Source: Streptomyces sp. GESEQ-35 (GTDB lineage Bacteria > Actinomycetota > Actinomycetes > Streptomycetales > Streptomycetaceae). Taken from it: a stretch of 64,000 bases of DNA. The stretch spans positions 124,001 to 188,000 of the forward strand of contig NZ_JAFFSX010000019.1 in NCBI RefSeq assembly GCF_017948485.1. The letters are read 5' to 3'. The position numbers and the translations under genes are program-made. How positions within the stretch are numbered: position 1 is the stretch's first letter; each line of letters starts with the position of its first letter. This document shows positions 16,898 through 26,319 of this stretch, piece after piece. The notes beneath the pieces were generated by a model. The model worked only from the letters and a program-made list of their open reading frames with translations. It searched no databases and was not told where the DNA came from.

Positions 16898-17512
16898 GTG
16901 ACGAATCTGATGCCTACCGCCGCCGGCGAGCCTTCCATCGGTGGCCTCGGCGACCAGGTCTACAACCGGCTGCTCAACGAGCGGATCATCTTCCTCGGCC
17001 AGCCGGTCGACGACGATATCGCGAACAAGATCACCGCGCAGCTGCTGCTCCTTGCCGCCGACCCGGACAAGGACATTTACCTCTACATCAACAGCCCCGG
17101 CGGCTCGATCACGGCCGGTATGGCGATCTACGACACCATGCAGTACATCAAGAACGACGTGGTGACCATCGCCATGGGCCTCGCCGCCTCCATGGGCCAG
17201 TTCCTGCTCAGCGCGGGTACCCCGGGCAAGCGCTTCGCGCTCCCGAACGCCGAGATCCTGATCCACCAGCCCTCCGCAGGTCTCGCCGGTTCGGCGTCGG
17301 ATATCAAGATCCACGCCGAGCGGCTGCTGCACACCAAGAAGCGCATGGCCGAGCTGACGGCCTTCCACACCGGTCAGACGATGGAGCAGATCACCCGCGA
17401 CTCGGACCGCGACCGCTGGTTCGACGCGGACGAGGCCAGGGAGTACGGCCTCATCGACGAGGTCATGGCCACGGCTGCCAACATGCCGGGCGGCGGCGGC
17501 ACCGGGGCCTGA
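16898..17512 (+). CDS. clpP1: ATP-dependent Clp protease proteolytic subunit 1
   Basis: This 204-residue serine protease forms heptameric rings that work with Clp ATPases such as ClpX. The catalytic triad is exactly placed: Ser98 in GLAASMGQF, His123 in EILIHQPSAG and Asp172 in SDRDRWF. INSPGGS and TPGKR motifs are present. The GTG at 16898 has an AGGTGG-like site; an ATG five codons in is an alternative. clpP2 follows 50 bases on, so the pair forms the actinobacterial clpP1-clpP2 operon, known to be ClgR-controlled in Streptomyces. Confidence 0.97.
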   Translation: MTNLMPTAAGEPSIGGLGDQVYNRLLNERIIFLGQPVDDDIANKITAQLLLLAADPDKDIYLYINSPGGSITAGMAIYDTMQYIKNDVVTIAMGLAASMGQFLLSAGTPGKRFALPNAEILIHQPSAGLAGSASDIKIHAERLLHTKKRMAELTAFHTGQTMEQITRDSDRDRWFDADEAREYGLIDEVMATAANMPGGGGTGA

Positions 17513-17562
17513 GGCCCCCGCACAGCCCCCAGCCGACCGCCTCAGCCCCTAGGAGACAGATA

Positions 17563-18243
17563 GTGAACGACTTCCCCGGCAGCAGCCTGTACGACCGCAC
17601 GCGCGCCGAGTACACGGCTCCCGCGGCCGAGTCCCGATATGTGATCCCGCGTTTCGTCGAGCGCACCTCGCAGGGCATCCGCGAGTACGACCCTTACGCG
17701 AAGCTCTTCGAGGAGCGCGTGATCTTCCTCGGCGTCCAGATCGACGACGCCTCCGCCAACGACGTCATGGCGCAGCTGCTGTGCCTTGAGTCGATGGACC
17801 CCGACCGGGACATCTCGGTCTACATCAACAGCCCCGGCGGTTCCTTCACCGCGCTGACTGCGATCTACGACACGATGCAGTTCGTGAAGCCCGACATCCA
17901 GACGGTCTGCATGGGCCAGGCGGCCTCCGCCGCGGCCGTCCTGCTCGCGGCGGGCTCGCCCGGCAAGCGCATGGCGCTGCCCAACGCCCGCATCCTGATC
18001 CACCAGCCGTACAGCGAGACCGGTCGCGGCCAGGTCTCGGACCTCGAGATCGCGGCGAACGAAATCCTCCGGATGCGCGCGCAGCTGGAGGAGATGCTGG
18101 CCAAGCACTCCACCACGCCGATCGACAAGATCCGCGAGGACATCGAGCGCGACAAGATCCTCACGGCCGAGGACGCCCTGTCGTACGGCCTGATCGATCA
18201 GATCATCTCCACCCGGAAGATGAACAACGAATCCGTGCGCTGA
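17563..18243 (+). CDS. clpP2: ATP-dependent Clp protease proteolytic subunit 2
   Basis: The 226-residue ClpP paralogue has triad residues Ser122 (GQAASAAAV), His147 (RILIHQPY) and Asp197 (ERDKIL). The N-terminus is about 22 residues longer than in ClpP1, as is usual for actinobacterial ClpP2 with a propeptide. Actinobacterial ClpP1 and ClpP2 assemble as a mixed tetradecamer. The GTG start has AGGAGA seven bases upstream. The gap to clpX is 184 bases and holds a large inverted repeat. Confidence 0.97.
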   Translation: MNDFPGSSLYDRTRAEYTAPAAESRYVIPRFVERTSQGIREYDPYAKLFEERVIFLGVQIDDASANDVMAQLLCLESMDPDRDISVYINSPGGSFTALTAIYDTMQFVKPDIQTVCMGQAASAAAVLLAAGSPGKRMALPNARILIHQPYSETGRGQVSDLEIAANEILRMRAQLEEMLAKHSTTPIDKIREDIERDKILTAEDALSYGLIDQIISTRKMNNESVR

Positions 18244-18269
18244 CGCGTAAGGCTGTATCGTCTGCCGCT

Positions 18270-18329
18270 CCTTGGCACGGTTCGGCACTGTGCACGACAA
18301 AGCGCGTGTCGAAGTGAACCGTGCCAAGG
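18270..18329. repeat. 14-base inverted repeat in the clpP2-clpX gap
   Basis: CCTTGGCACGGTTC (18270-18283) and GAACCGTGCCAAGG (18316-18329) are perfect complements around a 32-base interior that can itself pair in part. No T-run follows, so it may be a clpP2 terminator, an attenuator or a stable leader structure for clpX. Confidence 0.75.
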
Positions 18330-18427
18330 GGGGCCCGAACGAGGGCCCCGGCAAGGTACCGTCGGACATAAGGCAGCACCAGGAGCCGCTGGACCTAGGC
18401 GTCTCCCAGGCGAAGGGGAAGCACACC

Positions 18428-19714
<1,287 letters not shown>

Positions 19715-19726
19715 CCGCCGTACAGA

Positions 19727-19772
19727 CACAGCAAAGGGCGCCGACGTGAGAACGTCGGCGCCCTTTGCTGTG
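19727..19772. terminator. bidirectional terminator after clpX
   Basis: CACAGCAAAGGGCGCCGACGT pairs with its complement around a short GAGA loop, giving a stem of about 20 base pairs between convergent genes. Confidence 0.9.
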
Positions 19773-19776
19773 CGCG

Positions 19777-20703
19777 TCAGGCCTTGACGCGGACTTCCTT
19801 GCGGACTTCGGCCGCGATCTGCGCCGACTCGTCCAGGGTGTACGTCTTGGCGCCGGCTGTCGGCTCGACGACGCCCAGCGTGCTGTAGTCCGCCCAGATG
19901 CACATGAAGGTCTTCTGGGTCTTCTCGGTGATCAGGTTCTTGGACTCGGCCTGCTGACACTTCATCACGGCACCCTCGAGGCCGTCCGGCGAGACGGACT
20001 TCGCCTCACCGATCAGCTTCACGTCCTCCTCGCTCTCCTTCTTGAACTGGGCGAACGTGGTGTCGAGCGCCTTCTCCGGGTCCTCCACCTTGCCGTAGAC
20101 ACCGAAGTAGGTGACGTTCTCGGCGCTCTCCGCCTTCTCCAGCTCACTCGGGTCGCTGATGGCCGTCAGGTCGACCGTCGAGTAGATGGCGGCGACTGAC
20201 GTCGCGTCGCTGACTCCGGCCTTCGCGAGGTCCTTCGCGTCGCTCGAAGTCGCCTCTTTCTCCTGTGCGTCGCCCATGCGCTGGTACTTGTCGGTGGCGA
20301 GGGAGGCAGGCGCGGTGAGCTTGTGCGGACCGTCGTCCTCGATGCTGCCGCCCGCTCCCGAGCCCCCGCCGATCACGAAGTACGCGCCGACGCCCAGCGC
20401 CGCCACCACCGCCACCGCGCCGATGATCAGCCCCGTCTTCTTCTTGCCGCCGCCGGGGGCCGGCGGCTGGGGCATGCCGTAAGGAGCCTGGCCGCCCGGA
20501 GGCTGCTGCGGGTAGCCGTAGCCGGGCTGGGTGGGCGGGGCCTGCTGGGGATAGCCGTAGCCGGGCTGGGTGGGCGGAGCCTGCTGGGGGTAGCCATGGC
20601 CGGGCTGGGGGGCCTGCGGCTGCTGGCCGTACGGTCCCGGCTGGCCGTACGGTCCGGGCTGCTGGGGCTGCCCGCCGTACGGGCCCGGCTGGTTGTAGCT
20701 CAT
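19777..20703 (-). CDS. Pro/Gln/Gly-rich single-span membrane protein, unknown function
   Basis: The 308-residue product begins with a low-complexity cytoplasmic tail (MSYNQPGPYGGQPQQ) containing tandem 13-residue units of PQQAPPTQPGYGY type. One membrane helix follows (KKKTGLIIGAVAVVAALG, near residues 110-135), then an extracytoplasmic domain of about 175 residues. Two cysteines (VMKCQQ and FMCIW) could form a disulfide. Such proline-rich-tail membrane proteins are common in actinobacteria and of unknown role. The ATG at 20703 is preceded by GGAGGGGAA; a start 39 bases upstream is less well placed. Confidence 0.82.
   Translation of the reverse strand: MSYNQPGPYGGQPQQPGPYGQPGPYGQQPQAPQPGHGYPQQAPPTQPGYGYPQQAPPTQPGYGYPQQPPGGQAPYGMPQPPAPGGGKKKTGLIIGAVAVVAALGVGAYFVIGGGSGAGGSIEDDGPHKLTAPASLATDKYQRMGDAQEKEATSSDAKDLAKAGVSDATSVAAIYSTVDLTAISDPSELEKAESAENVTYFGVYGKVEDPEKALDTTFAQFKKESEEDVKLIGEAKSVSPDGLEGAVMKCQQAESKNLITEKTQKTFMCIWADYSTLGVVEPTAGAKTYTLDESAQIAAEVRKEVRVKA
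20513..20590 (-). repeat. 39-base tandem repeat coding for 13-residue units
   Basis: Two nearly identical 39-base units are followed by a partial third. They lie in frame within the N-terminal tail of the preceding protein, so unit changes would not shift the frame. Confidence 0.85.
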
Positions 20704-20827
20704 TTCTGGGTTCCCCTCCAGATGCTTATGTGTTCCCGACATCCTGGCCCAGACACAGGGAACGCACGGCAGCGGGGTGCGCAGTGTTACAGAACAAACG
20801 CGTTTCGGGACACGCCCGGGACACCCC

Positions 20828-20842
20828 TAAACTGAGCGGGTG
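20828..20842 (+). promoter_or_regulatory. -10 element placed for a leaderless valS transcript
   Basis: TAAACT (20828-20833) is followed by six bases and then the GTG start at 20840. This is the spacing expected when transcription begins at the start codon. No ribosome site is visible. Confidence 0.5.
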
Positions 20843-23464
20843 ACCGAGAACGCTCAGCAGCAGCCACCAGCGCCCGACACCGAACTGCCGACCCAGTACG
20901 CGCCGGCCGATGTAGAGGGGCCGCTGTACGAGCGCTGGGTAGAGCGGGGTTACTTCGCGGCGGACGCGAAGAGCGACAAGCCGCCGTTCACCGTCGTCAT
21001 CCCGCCGCCGAACGTCACGGGCTCGCTCCACCTCGGGCACGCCTTCGAGCACACCCTCATCGACGCCGTCACGCGCCGCAAGCGCATGCAGGGTTACGAG
21101 ACGCTGTGGCAGCCCGGCATGGACCACGCCGGTATCGCCACGCAGAACGTCGTCGAGCGTGAGTTGGGCAAGGAGGGCAAGTCCCGGCACGACCTCGGCC
21201 GTGAGGCGTTCGTCGAGCGTGTCTGGCAGTGGAAGGCCGAGTCCGGCGGGCAGATCTCCGGGCAGATGCGGCGGCTCGGTGACGCTGTCGACTGGTCTCG
21301 TGAGCGCTTCACCATGGACGAAGGGCTCTCGCAGGCCGTTCAGACCATCTTCAAGCGGCTGTACGACGACGAGTTGATCTACCGCGCCGAGCGCATCATC
21401 AACTGGTGCCCGCGCTGCCTCACGGCCATCTCCGACATCGAGGTCGAGTACCAGGACGACGACGGTGAACTCGTCTCCATGAAGTACGGCGAGGGGGACG
21501 ACACCATCGTCGTCGCCACCACCCGCGCCGAGACCATGCTCGGTGACACGGCCGTCGCCGTTCACCCCGAGGACGAGCGGTACAAGCACCTGGTCGGCAA
21601 GCTCATCAGGCTGCCGCTCACCGACCGTTCCATCCCGGTCGTCGCCGACGAGCACGTCGACCCCGAGTTCGGTACGGGCGCCGTCAAGGTCACCCCGGCC
21701 CACGACCCGAACGACTTCGAGATCGGCCAGCGGCACGACCTGCCCGCCATCACGATCATGGACGAGCACGCCGTCATCACCGCCCACGGCCCCTTCCAGG
21801 GCCAGGACCGGCTGGAGGCCCGCTCGGCCATCGTCGCCGCGCTGCGTGCCGAGGGCCGGATCGTCGCCGAGAAGCGGCCGTACGTCCACAGCGTCGGCCA
21901 CTGCTCGCGCTGCAAGACCACCATCGAGCCGCGCCTGTCCATGCAGTGGTGGGTCAAGGTCGGCCCGCTGGCGAAGGCCGCCGGTGACGCCGTCCGCGAC
22001 GGCCGAGTCAAGATCCATCCGCAGGAGATGGAGAAGCGGTACTTCGACTGGGTCGACAACCTCCACGACTGGTGTATTTCCCGGCAGTTGTGGTGGGGCC
22101 ACCGTATCCCGGTCTGGTACGGCCCGAACGGCGAGGTCGTCTGCGTCGGCCCTGGCGACGAGACCCCGACCGGCGAGGGCTGGCACCAGGACACGGACGT
22201 CCTCGACACCTGGTTCTCCTCCGGCCTCTGGCCCTTCTCGACCCTCGGCTGGCCCGAACAGACCGAATCGCTCGCGAAGTTCTACCCGAACTCCGTCCTG
22301 GTCACCGGCTACGACATCCTCTTCTTCTGGGTCGCCCGGATGATGATGTTCGGCCTGTACGCGATGGACGGCACCCCTCCGTTCCACACGATCGCCCTGC
22401 ACGGCATGGTCCGCGACCAGTTCGGCAAGAAGATGTCCAAGTCCTTCGGGAACGCGGTCAATCCGCTGGACTGGATGGACAAGTACGGCAGCGACGCGCT
22501 GCGTTTCACCCTCGCCCGCGGCGCCAACCCGGGCGTCGACGTCCCGATCGGCGAGGACTGGGTCCAGGGTTCCCGGAACTTCGCCAACAAGATCTGGAAC
22601 GCCACGCGTTTCGCGCTGATGAACGGCGCGACGGTCGACGGGCCGCTGCCGGAGCCTTCGGCGATGTCGGCGACGGACCGTTGGATCCTCTCCCGCCTCA
22701 ACTCCGTCGTCGCCGAAGTCGACGCGTACTACGAGGACTTCCAGTTCGCGAAGCTCTCCGACGCGCTGTTCCACTTCGCCTGGGACGAGGTCTTCGACTG
22801 GTACGTCGAGCTCTCCAAGACGACGTTCCAGGCGGGCGGCGAGCCGGCCGAGGCCAGCAAGCGGGTCCTCGGTGAGGTCCTGGACGTCACGCTGAAGCTG
22901 CTGCACCCGGTGGTCCCGTTCGTCACGGAGACGCTGTGGACGACGCTTACGGGCGGTGAGTCGCTGGTCATCGCGGACTGGCCGAAGGACAGCAGCTTCC
23001 GTGACACCGACGCCGAGCGCGAGATCGTCGCCCTCCAGCAGGTCATCACCGAGGTCCGCCGCTTCCGCGACAGCCAGGGCCTCCAGCCCGGCCAGCGCGT
23101 CCCGGCCCGGCTGACCCTGGACGGCACGGCACTGGCGCCCCACGAGGCCGCCATCCGCCAGCTCCTGCGCCTCCAGCCGGAGGGCGACCCCTTCACGGCC
23201 ACGGCGACCCTGCCCGTCGCAGGCGCCGAGGTCGCGCTCGACCTCTCCGGGGCGATCGACGTGGCGGCGGAGCGCAAGCGTCTGGCCAAGGACTTGGCCG
23301 CCGCCGAGAAGGAAAAGGCCCAGGCCACGGCCAAGCTCGGCAACGAGGCATTCCTCGCGAAGGCCCCGGACAACGTCGTGGACAAGATCCGCGGCCGCCT
23401 GGCAAAGGCGGACGAGGACATCGCGCGGATTGCTGCGCAGCTGGATCGCCTGCCGCAGGCGTAG
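20840..23464 (+). CDS. valS: valyl-tRNA synthetase
   Basis: The 874-residue class I synthetase charges tRNA-Val. It has the HIGH motif as HLGH (64-67, in PPNVTGSLHLGHAF), the KMSKS motif (531-535), the CP1 editing domain with GTGAVKVTPAHDPND, and a C-terminal coiled-coil arm (residues about 805-874, AAEKEKAQATAK) typical of ValRS. Length matches the family. The GTG start lacks a ribosome site but sits six bases after TAAACT, suggesting a leaderless mRNA. No T-box leader is seen. A hairpin terminator and an intergenic repeat follow. Confidence 0.98.
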   Translation: MTENAQQQPPAPDTELPTQYAPADVEGPLYERWVERGYFAADAKSDKPPFTVVIPPPNVTGSLHLGHAFEHTLIDAVTRRKRMQGYETLWQPGMDHAGIATQNVVERELGKEGKSRHDLGREAFVERVWQWKAESGGQISGQMRRLGDAVDWSRERFTMDEGLSQAVQTIFKRLYDDELIYRAERIINWCPRCLTAISDIEVEYQDDDGELVSMKYGEGDDTIVVATTRAETMLGDTAVAVHPEDERYKHLVGKLIRLPLTDRSIPVVADEHVDPEFGTGAVKVTPAHDPNDFEIGQRHDLPAITIMDEHAVITAHGPFQGQDRLEARSAIVAALRAEGRIVAEKRPYVHSVGHCSRCKTTIEPRLSMQWWVKVGPLAKAAGDAVRDGRVKIHPQEMEKRYFDWVDNLHDWCISRQLWWGHRIPVWYGPNGEVVCVGPGDETPTGEGWHQDTDVLDTWFSSGLWPFSTLGWPEQTESLAKFYPNSVLVTGYDILFFWVARMMMFGLYAMDGTPPFHTIALHGMVRDQFGKKMSKSFGNAVNPLDWMDKYGSDALRFTLARGANPGVDVPIGEDWVQGSRNFANKIWNATRFALMNGATVDGPLPEPSAMSATDRWILSRLNSVVAEVDAYYEDFQFAKLSDALFHFAWDEVFDWYVELSKTTFQAGGEPAEASKRVLGEVLDVTLKLLHPVVPFVTETLWTTLTGGESLVIADWPKDSSFRDTDAEREIVALQQVITEVRRFRDSQGLQPGQRVPARLTLDGTALAPHEAAIRQLLRLQPEGDPFTATATLPVAGAEVALDLSGAIDVAAERKRLAKDLAAAEKEKAQATAKLGNEAFLAKAPDNVVDKIRGRLAKADEDIARIAAQLDRLPQA

Positions 23465-23481
23465 GCGTTCGTACGGTCATG

Positions 23482-23514
23482 AGGCCCCCGGTGCTGTCAA
23501 GCGCCGGGGGCTTT
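23482..23514 (+). terminator. terminator after valS
   Basis: AGGCCCCCGGTGC and GCGCCGGGGGCTTT form a GC-rich stem 18 bases past the valS stop, followed by TTT. Confidence 0.85.
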
Positions 23515-23524
23515 GCCGACCTTC

Positions 23525-23575
23525 TTGGGGGCGCGGGGAACTGCGCGACCAGCCACCGACGGCCGTCAGCCGCCC
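23525..23575. repeat. Streptomyces short intergenic repeat (GCGGGGAACTGCGCGA type)
   Basis: The GGGGGCGCGGGGAACTGCGC core is followed by GACCAGCCACCGACGG. It is the same element as at 16664-16711 and 60185-60236, here between the valS terminator and the folC promoter. Confidence 0.75.
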
Positions 23576-23624
23576 GACAACACAAGCCACCCCACTCCGT
23601 AGGCACTCTGTCAGTCCGCCTCCG

Positions 23625-23639
23625 TAGACTGACCCCGTG
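23625..23639 (+). promoter_or_regulatory. -10 element placed for a leaderless folC transcript
   Basis: TAGACT (23625-23630) is followed by GACCCC and the GTG at 23637. The spacing puts the transcription start on the start codon. No ribosome site is visible. Confidence 0.55.
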
Positions 23640-25121
23640 AGTGACAGCGACCCGTTCGAAGAGATCATCGCGGCAGAGACCGACCGCGACCCCGATCTCG
23701 CGGTCATCGAGGCCGGCAGCCGCACCCTGCGTACCCAGGGCAGCCAGCCGCAGGCAGACGTGCCGACGCGCCCCGAGGACCCCGAGGTCGACAAGGCCCT
23801 CCGCGAGGTCGAGGCGGAACTGGCGACCCGCTGGGGCGAGACCAAGCTGGAGCCCTCCGTCAGCCGTATCGCCGCGCTGATGGACGTGCTGGGCGAGCCG
23901 CAGCGGTCGTACCCCTCGATCCACATCACCGGCACCAACGGCAAGACCTCCACCGCCCGCATGATCGAGGCCCTGCTCGGCGCCTTCGAGCTGCGCACCG
24001 GGCGGTACACGTCCCCCCACGTGCAGTCGGTCACCGAGCGGATCAGCCTCGACGGCGCGCCGATCTCCGCCGAGCGGTTCATCGAGACGTACGAGGACAT
24101 CAAGCCGTACATCGAGATGGTCGACTCCCAGCAGGAGTACCGGCTGTCGTTCTTCGAGGTGCTGACCGCCATGGCGTACGCCGCCTTCGCGGACGCGCCC
24201 GTGGACGTGGCCGTCGTCGAGGTCGGCATGGGCGGCTCCTGGGACGCCACCAACGTGATCGACGCCGATGTCGCCGTCGTCACCCCCATCGACCTCGATC
24301 ACACCGACCGGCTCGGTGAGACGCACGCCCTGATCGCCGGCGAGAAGTCCGGGATCATCAAGCAGGACGCGACGGTCATCCTGGCGCAGCAGCCGGTCGA
24401 CGCCGCTCAGGTGATGCTGAAGAAGGCGGTCGAGGTCGACGCCACCGTGGCCCGCGAGGGCCTTGAGTTCGGGGTCGTCGCACGGCAGGTCGCCGTCGGC
24501 GGGCAGCTGGTCACCCTGCGCGGGCTCGGCGGTGAGTACTCCGAGGTGTATCTGCCGCTGCACGGCGCCTACCAGGCGCACAACGCGGCGGTGGCGCTCG
24601 CCGCCGTCGAGGCGTTCTTCGGCGTCGGCGCCCAGCGTCCCGACCAGCTCTCCATGGACACCGTCCGCAAGGCCTTCGCCTCCGTGGCCTCGCCGGGACG
24701 GCTCGAAGTCGTACGGCGGTCTCCCACCGTCGTCCTGGACGCCGCGCACAATCCCGCGGGCGCGCGGGCCGTGGCCGAGTCGATCGGGGAGGCCTTCGAC
24801 TTCAGCCGGCTGATCGGAGTGGTCGGGGCCAGCGCCGAGAAGAACGTACGGGGGCTGCTTGAGGCCTTCGAGCCGATCTTCGCCGAAGTCGTCGTCACGC
24901 AGAACTCCAGTCACCGCGCGATGGACGCCGACGAACTGGCCGCGATCGCGGTCGAGGTGTTCGGCGAGGAGCGGGTGCAGGTCGAGCCGCGACTGCCGGA
25001 CGCCCTGGAGGCCGCGATCACGCTGGCCGAGGAGGAGGGCGAGTTCGCGGGTGGCGGTGTGCTCGTCACCGGTTCCGTCATCACCGTCGGCGAGGCCCGG
25101 CTGCTGCTGGGGAAGGGCTGA
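23637..25121 (+). CDS. folC: folylpolyglutamate/dihydrofolate synthase
   Basis: The 494-residue Mur-ligase-type enzyme adds glutamate to (dihydro)folates. The P-loop is ITGTNGKTSTAR near residues 97-108. The following SPHVQSVTERI and the conserved TPIDLDHTDRLG and DAAHNPAGARAV motifs are typical of FolC. An extra N-terminal arm of about 65 acidic residues precedes the catalytic core, longer than in enterobacterial FolC. The DUF4233 gene follows nine bases after the stop. Expression is probably from a leaderless promoter. Confidence 0.95.
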   Translation: MSDSDPFEEIIAAETDRDPDLAVIEAGSRTLRTQGSQPQADVPTRPEDPEVDKALREVEAELATRWGETKLEPSVSRIAALMDVLGEPQRSYPSIHITGTNGKTSTARMIEALLGAFELRTGRYTSPHVQSVTERISLDGAPISAERFIETYEDIKPYIEMVDSQQEYRLSFFEVLTAMAYAAFADAPVDVAVVEVGMGGSWDATNVIDADVAVVTPIDLDHTDRLGETHALIAGEKSGIIKQDATVILAQQPVDAAQVMLKKAVEVDATVAREGLEFGVVARQVAVGGQLVTLRGLGGEYSEVYLPLHGAYQAHNAAVALAAVEAFFGVGAQRPDQLSMDTVRKAFASVASPGRLEVVRRSPTVVLDAAHNPAGARAVAESIGEAFDFSRLIGVVGASAEKNVRGLLEAFEPIFAEVVVTQNSSHRAMDADELAAIAVEVFGEERVQVEPRLPDALEAAITLAEEEGEFAGGGVLVTGSVITVGEARLLLGKG

Positions 25122-25130
25122 GTTCCAAGC

Positions 25131-25484
25131 ATGCGTACGCTCTGTTCCTCGACCCTGATCGGCGAGGTCTTCATCATCGGCTTCGCCGGTCTGGTCGCCA
25201 TGAAGGACGACGACCTGTCCATGTCCACGGTGTGGACGGTCAGCGGTGTCGCGATGTTCCTGTGCCTGGTGCTGTGCGGCCTGGTGACCCGCCCCGGCGG
25301 CGTCGCACTGGGCTGGGCCCTTCAGATCGCCCTCATCGCCTCCGGTTTCATCGTGCCGACCATGTTCTTCCTCGGCGCGATCTTCGCGGCCCTGTGGTGG
25401 GCGTCGGTGCACTACGGGCGGAAGATCGACGAGGCGAAGGCAAGATTCGCGGCCGGCCAGGCGGATCAGCCTGACGCTGCCTAA
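25131..25484 (+). CDS. DUF4233 domain membrane protein
   Basis: This 117-residue protein has four short hydrophobic spans and the sequence features of DUF4233 (MRTLCSSTLIGEVFIIGFAGLVA at the start, LFLGAIFAALWWASVHYG-type C-terminus). The family is repeatedly found directly after folC in actinobacteria, and its function is unknown to me. The nine-base gap and lack of promoter suggest co-transcription with folC. Confidence 0.85.
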   Translation: MRTLCSSTLIGEVFIIGFAGLVAMKDDDLSMSTVWTVSGVAMFLCLVLCGLVTRPGGVALGWALQIALIASGFIVPTMFFLGAIFAALWWASVHYGRKIDEAKARFAAGQADQPDAA

Positions 25485-25505
25485 CAAGCACTCAGCCGGG
25501 CCCTG

Positions 25506-25558
25506 TAGCCTCAGAGCCTGCGTCACATCCAGGCCGGGCCGGAATGTGACCCAGGCTC
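25506..25558 (+). promoter_or_regulatory. ndk promoter -10 and leader hairpin
   Basis: TAGCCT at 25506-25511 is a likely -10 box. The following leader can fold: GAGCCTG (25514-25520) with CAGGCTC (25552-25558), and TCACAT (25523-25528) with ATGTGA (25544-25549). The hairpin starts close to the expected transcription start and ends about 29 bases before the ribosome site. Confidence 0.5.
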
Positions 25559-25599
25559 CACCCCCACCCCGCACAACCTTTGATTCAAGGAGCTCGCTC

Positions 25600-26013
25600 G
25601 TGACGCAGCGCACCCTCGTCCTCCTCAAGCCCGACGCCGTCCGTCGTGGCCTGACCGGCGAGATCCTCAGCCGTATCGAGCGCAAGGCGGGCTGGCAGAT
25701 CACCGCGCTGGAGCTGCGCACCCTGGACCAGGAGACCCTGGAGCAGCACTACGGCGAGCACAAGGGCAAGCCCTTCTACGAGCCGCTGATGGAGTTCATG
25801 GCCTCCGGTCCGGTCGTGGCCCTGATCGTCGAGGGCGACCGGGTCATCGAGGGGCTGCGTGCCCTCGCCGGTCCGACCGACCCGATCGCCGCCGCGCCCG
25901 GCTCCATCCGCGGTGATTTCGGTGTGATCGTCCGCGAGAACCTGATCCACGCCTCCGACTCCGAGGAGTCCGCCGAGCGCGAGGTGAAGATCTTCTTCCC
26001 CGGCCACGGCTGA
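25600..26013 (+). CDS. ndk: nucleoside diphosphate kinase
   Basis: The 137-residue enzyme transfers the gamma phosphate between nucleoside di- and triphosphates through His117 (VRENLIHASDS). The N-terminal TLVLLKPDAVRRG and the GSIRGDFG loop are diagnostic, and the length is normal for actinobacteria. The GTG at 25600 has AAGGAG eight bases upstream; the longer in-frame start at 25546 adds a tail not seen in the family. Confidence 0.98.
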   Translation: MTQRTLVLLKPDAVRRGLTGEILSRIERKAGWQITALELRTLDQETLEQHYGEHKGKPFYEPLMEFMASGPVVALIVEGDRVIEGLRALAGPTDPIAAAPGSIRGDFGVIVRENLIHASDSEESAEREVKIFFPGHG

Positions 26014-26319
26014 CCGTAGGCCCGCCCGTCACCGAGCCTTCACCTGAGGGACCGTCATGTCCGGCGTGTCGCCCCGCCTGACCTGGGACGGCCGGTTATT
26101 TCCGGCCGCCTTCCGGCATATGCGTGCCGATCGGGGGAACGAGAGCCCCCGATGGACTGTCTCCAGCAGCGAGGCGGCTCATCATCTGCTGACAATGGCG
26201 AAGACCCTCGCGCAGTGTTCGGGAAGGCGCGTCTACGATGGAAGCCTTCACGTCACCGCACCCACTTCGCCGACCTGAAAAGCCCTCAAAAGCTCTGTGG
26301 GAAGGCCAGACGAATCCTC
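26014..26319. other. mreB upstream region
   Basis: These 306 bases hold no confident gene. A hairpin (CGGCCGG/CCGGCCG around TTATTT, 26089-26108) may end ndk transcription. A 73-codon ORF at 26057 has a GAGGGAC site but its latter half has poor codon use. TACGAT at 26233 is a possible -10. mreB is expected to be driven from here. Confidence 0.5.

Noticed and set aside
18272..18427. N-terminal extension of ClpX
   Set aside because: The in-frame extension runs over the large inverted repeat and is unlike known ClpX N-termini; the GTG at 18428 gives the standard start before the zinc domain.
20726..23143. An open frame of 805 codons on the minus strand opposite valS
   Set aside because: It is the antisense shadow of a certain gene; high GC removes stops from the opposite frame. 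The translation is Val/Gly/Asp/Arg-rich without any family motif. Similar shadows opposite folC, mreC/mreD, PBP2, the radical SAM gene, tig and rne were rejected for the same reason.
26057..26278. 73-codon ORF upstream of mreB as a gene
   Set aside because: It has a good ribosome site, but codon bias is lost after about 30 codons and it contains a TTA and a hairpin. It is kept only as a finding.
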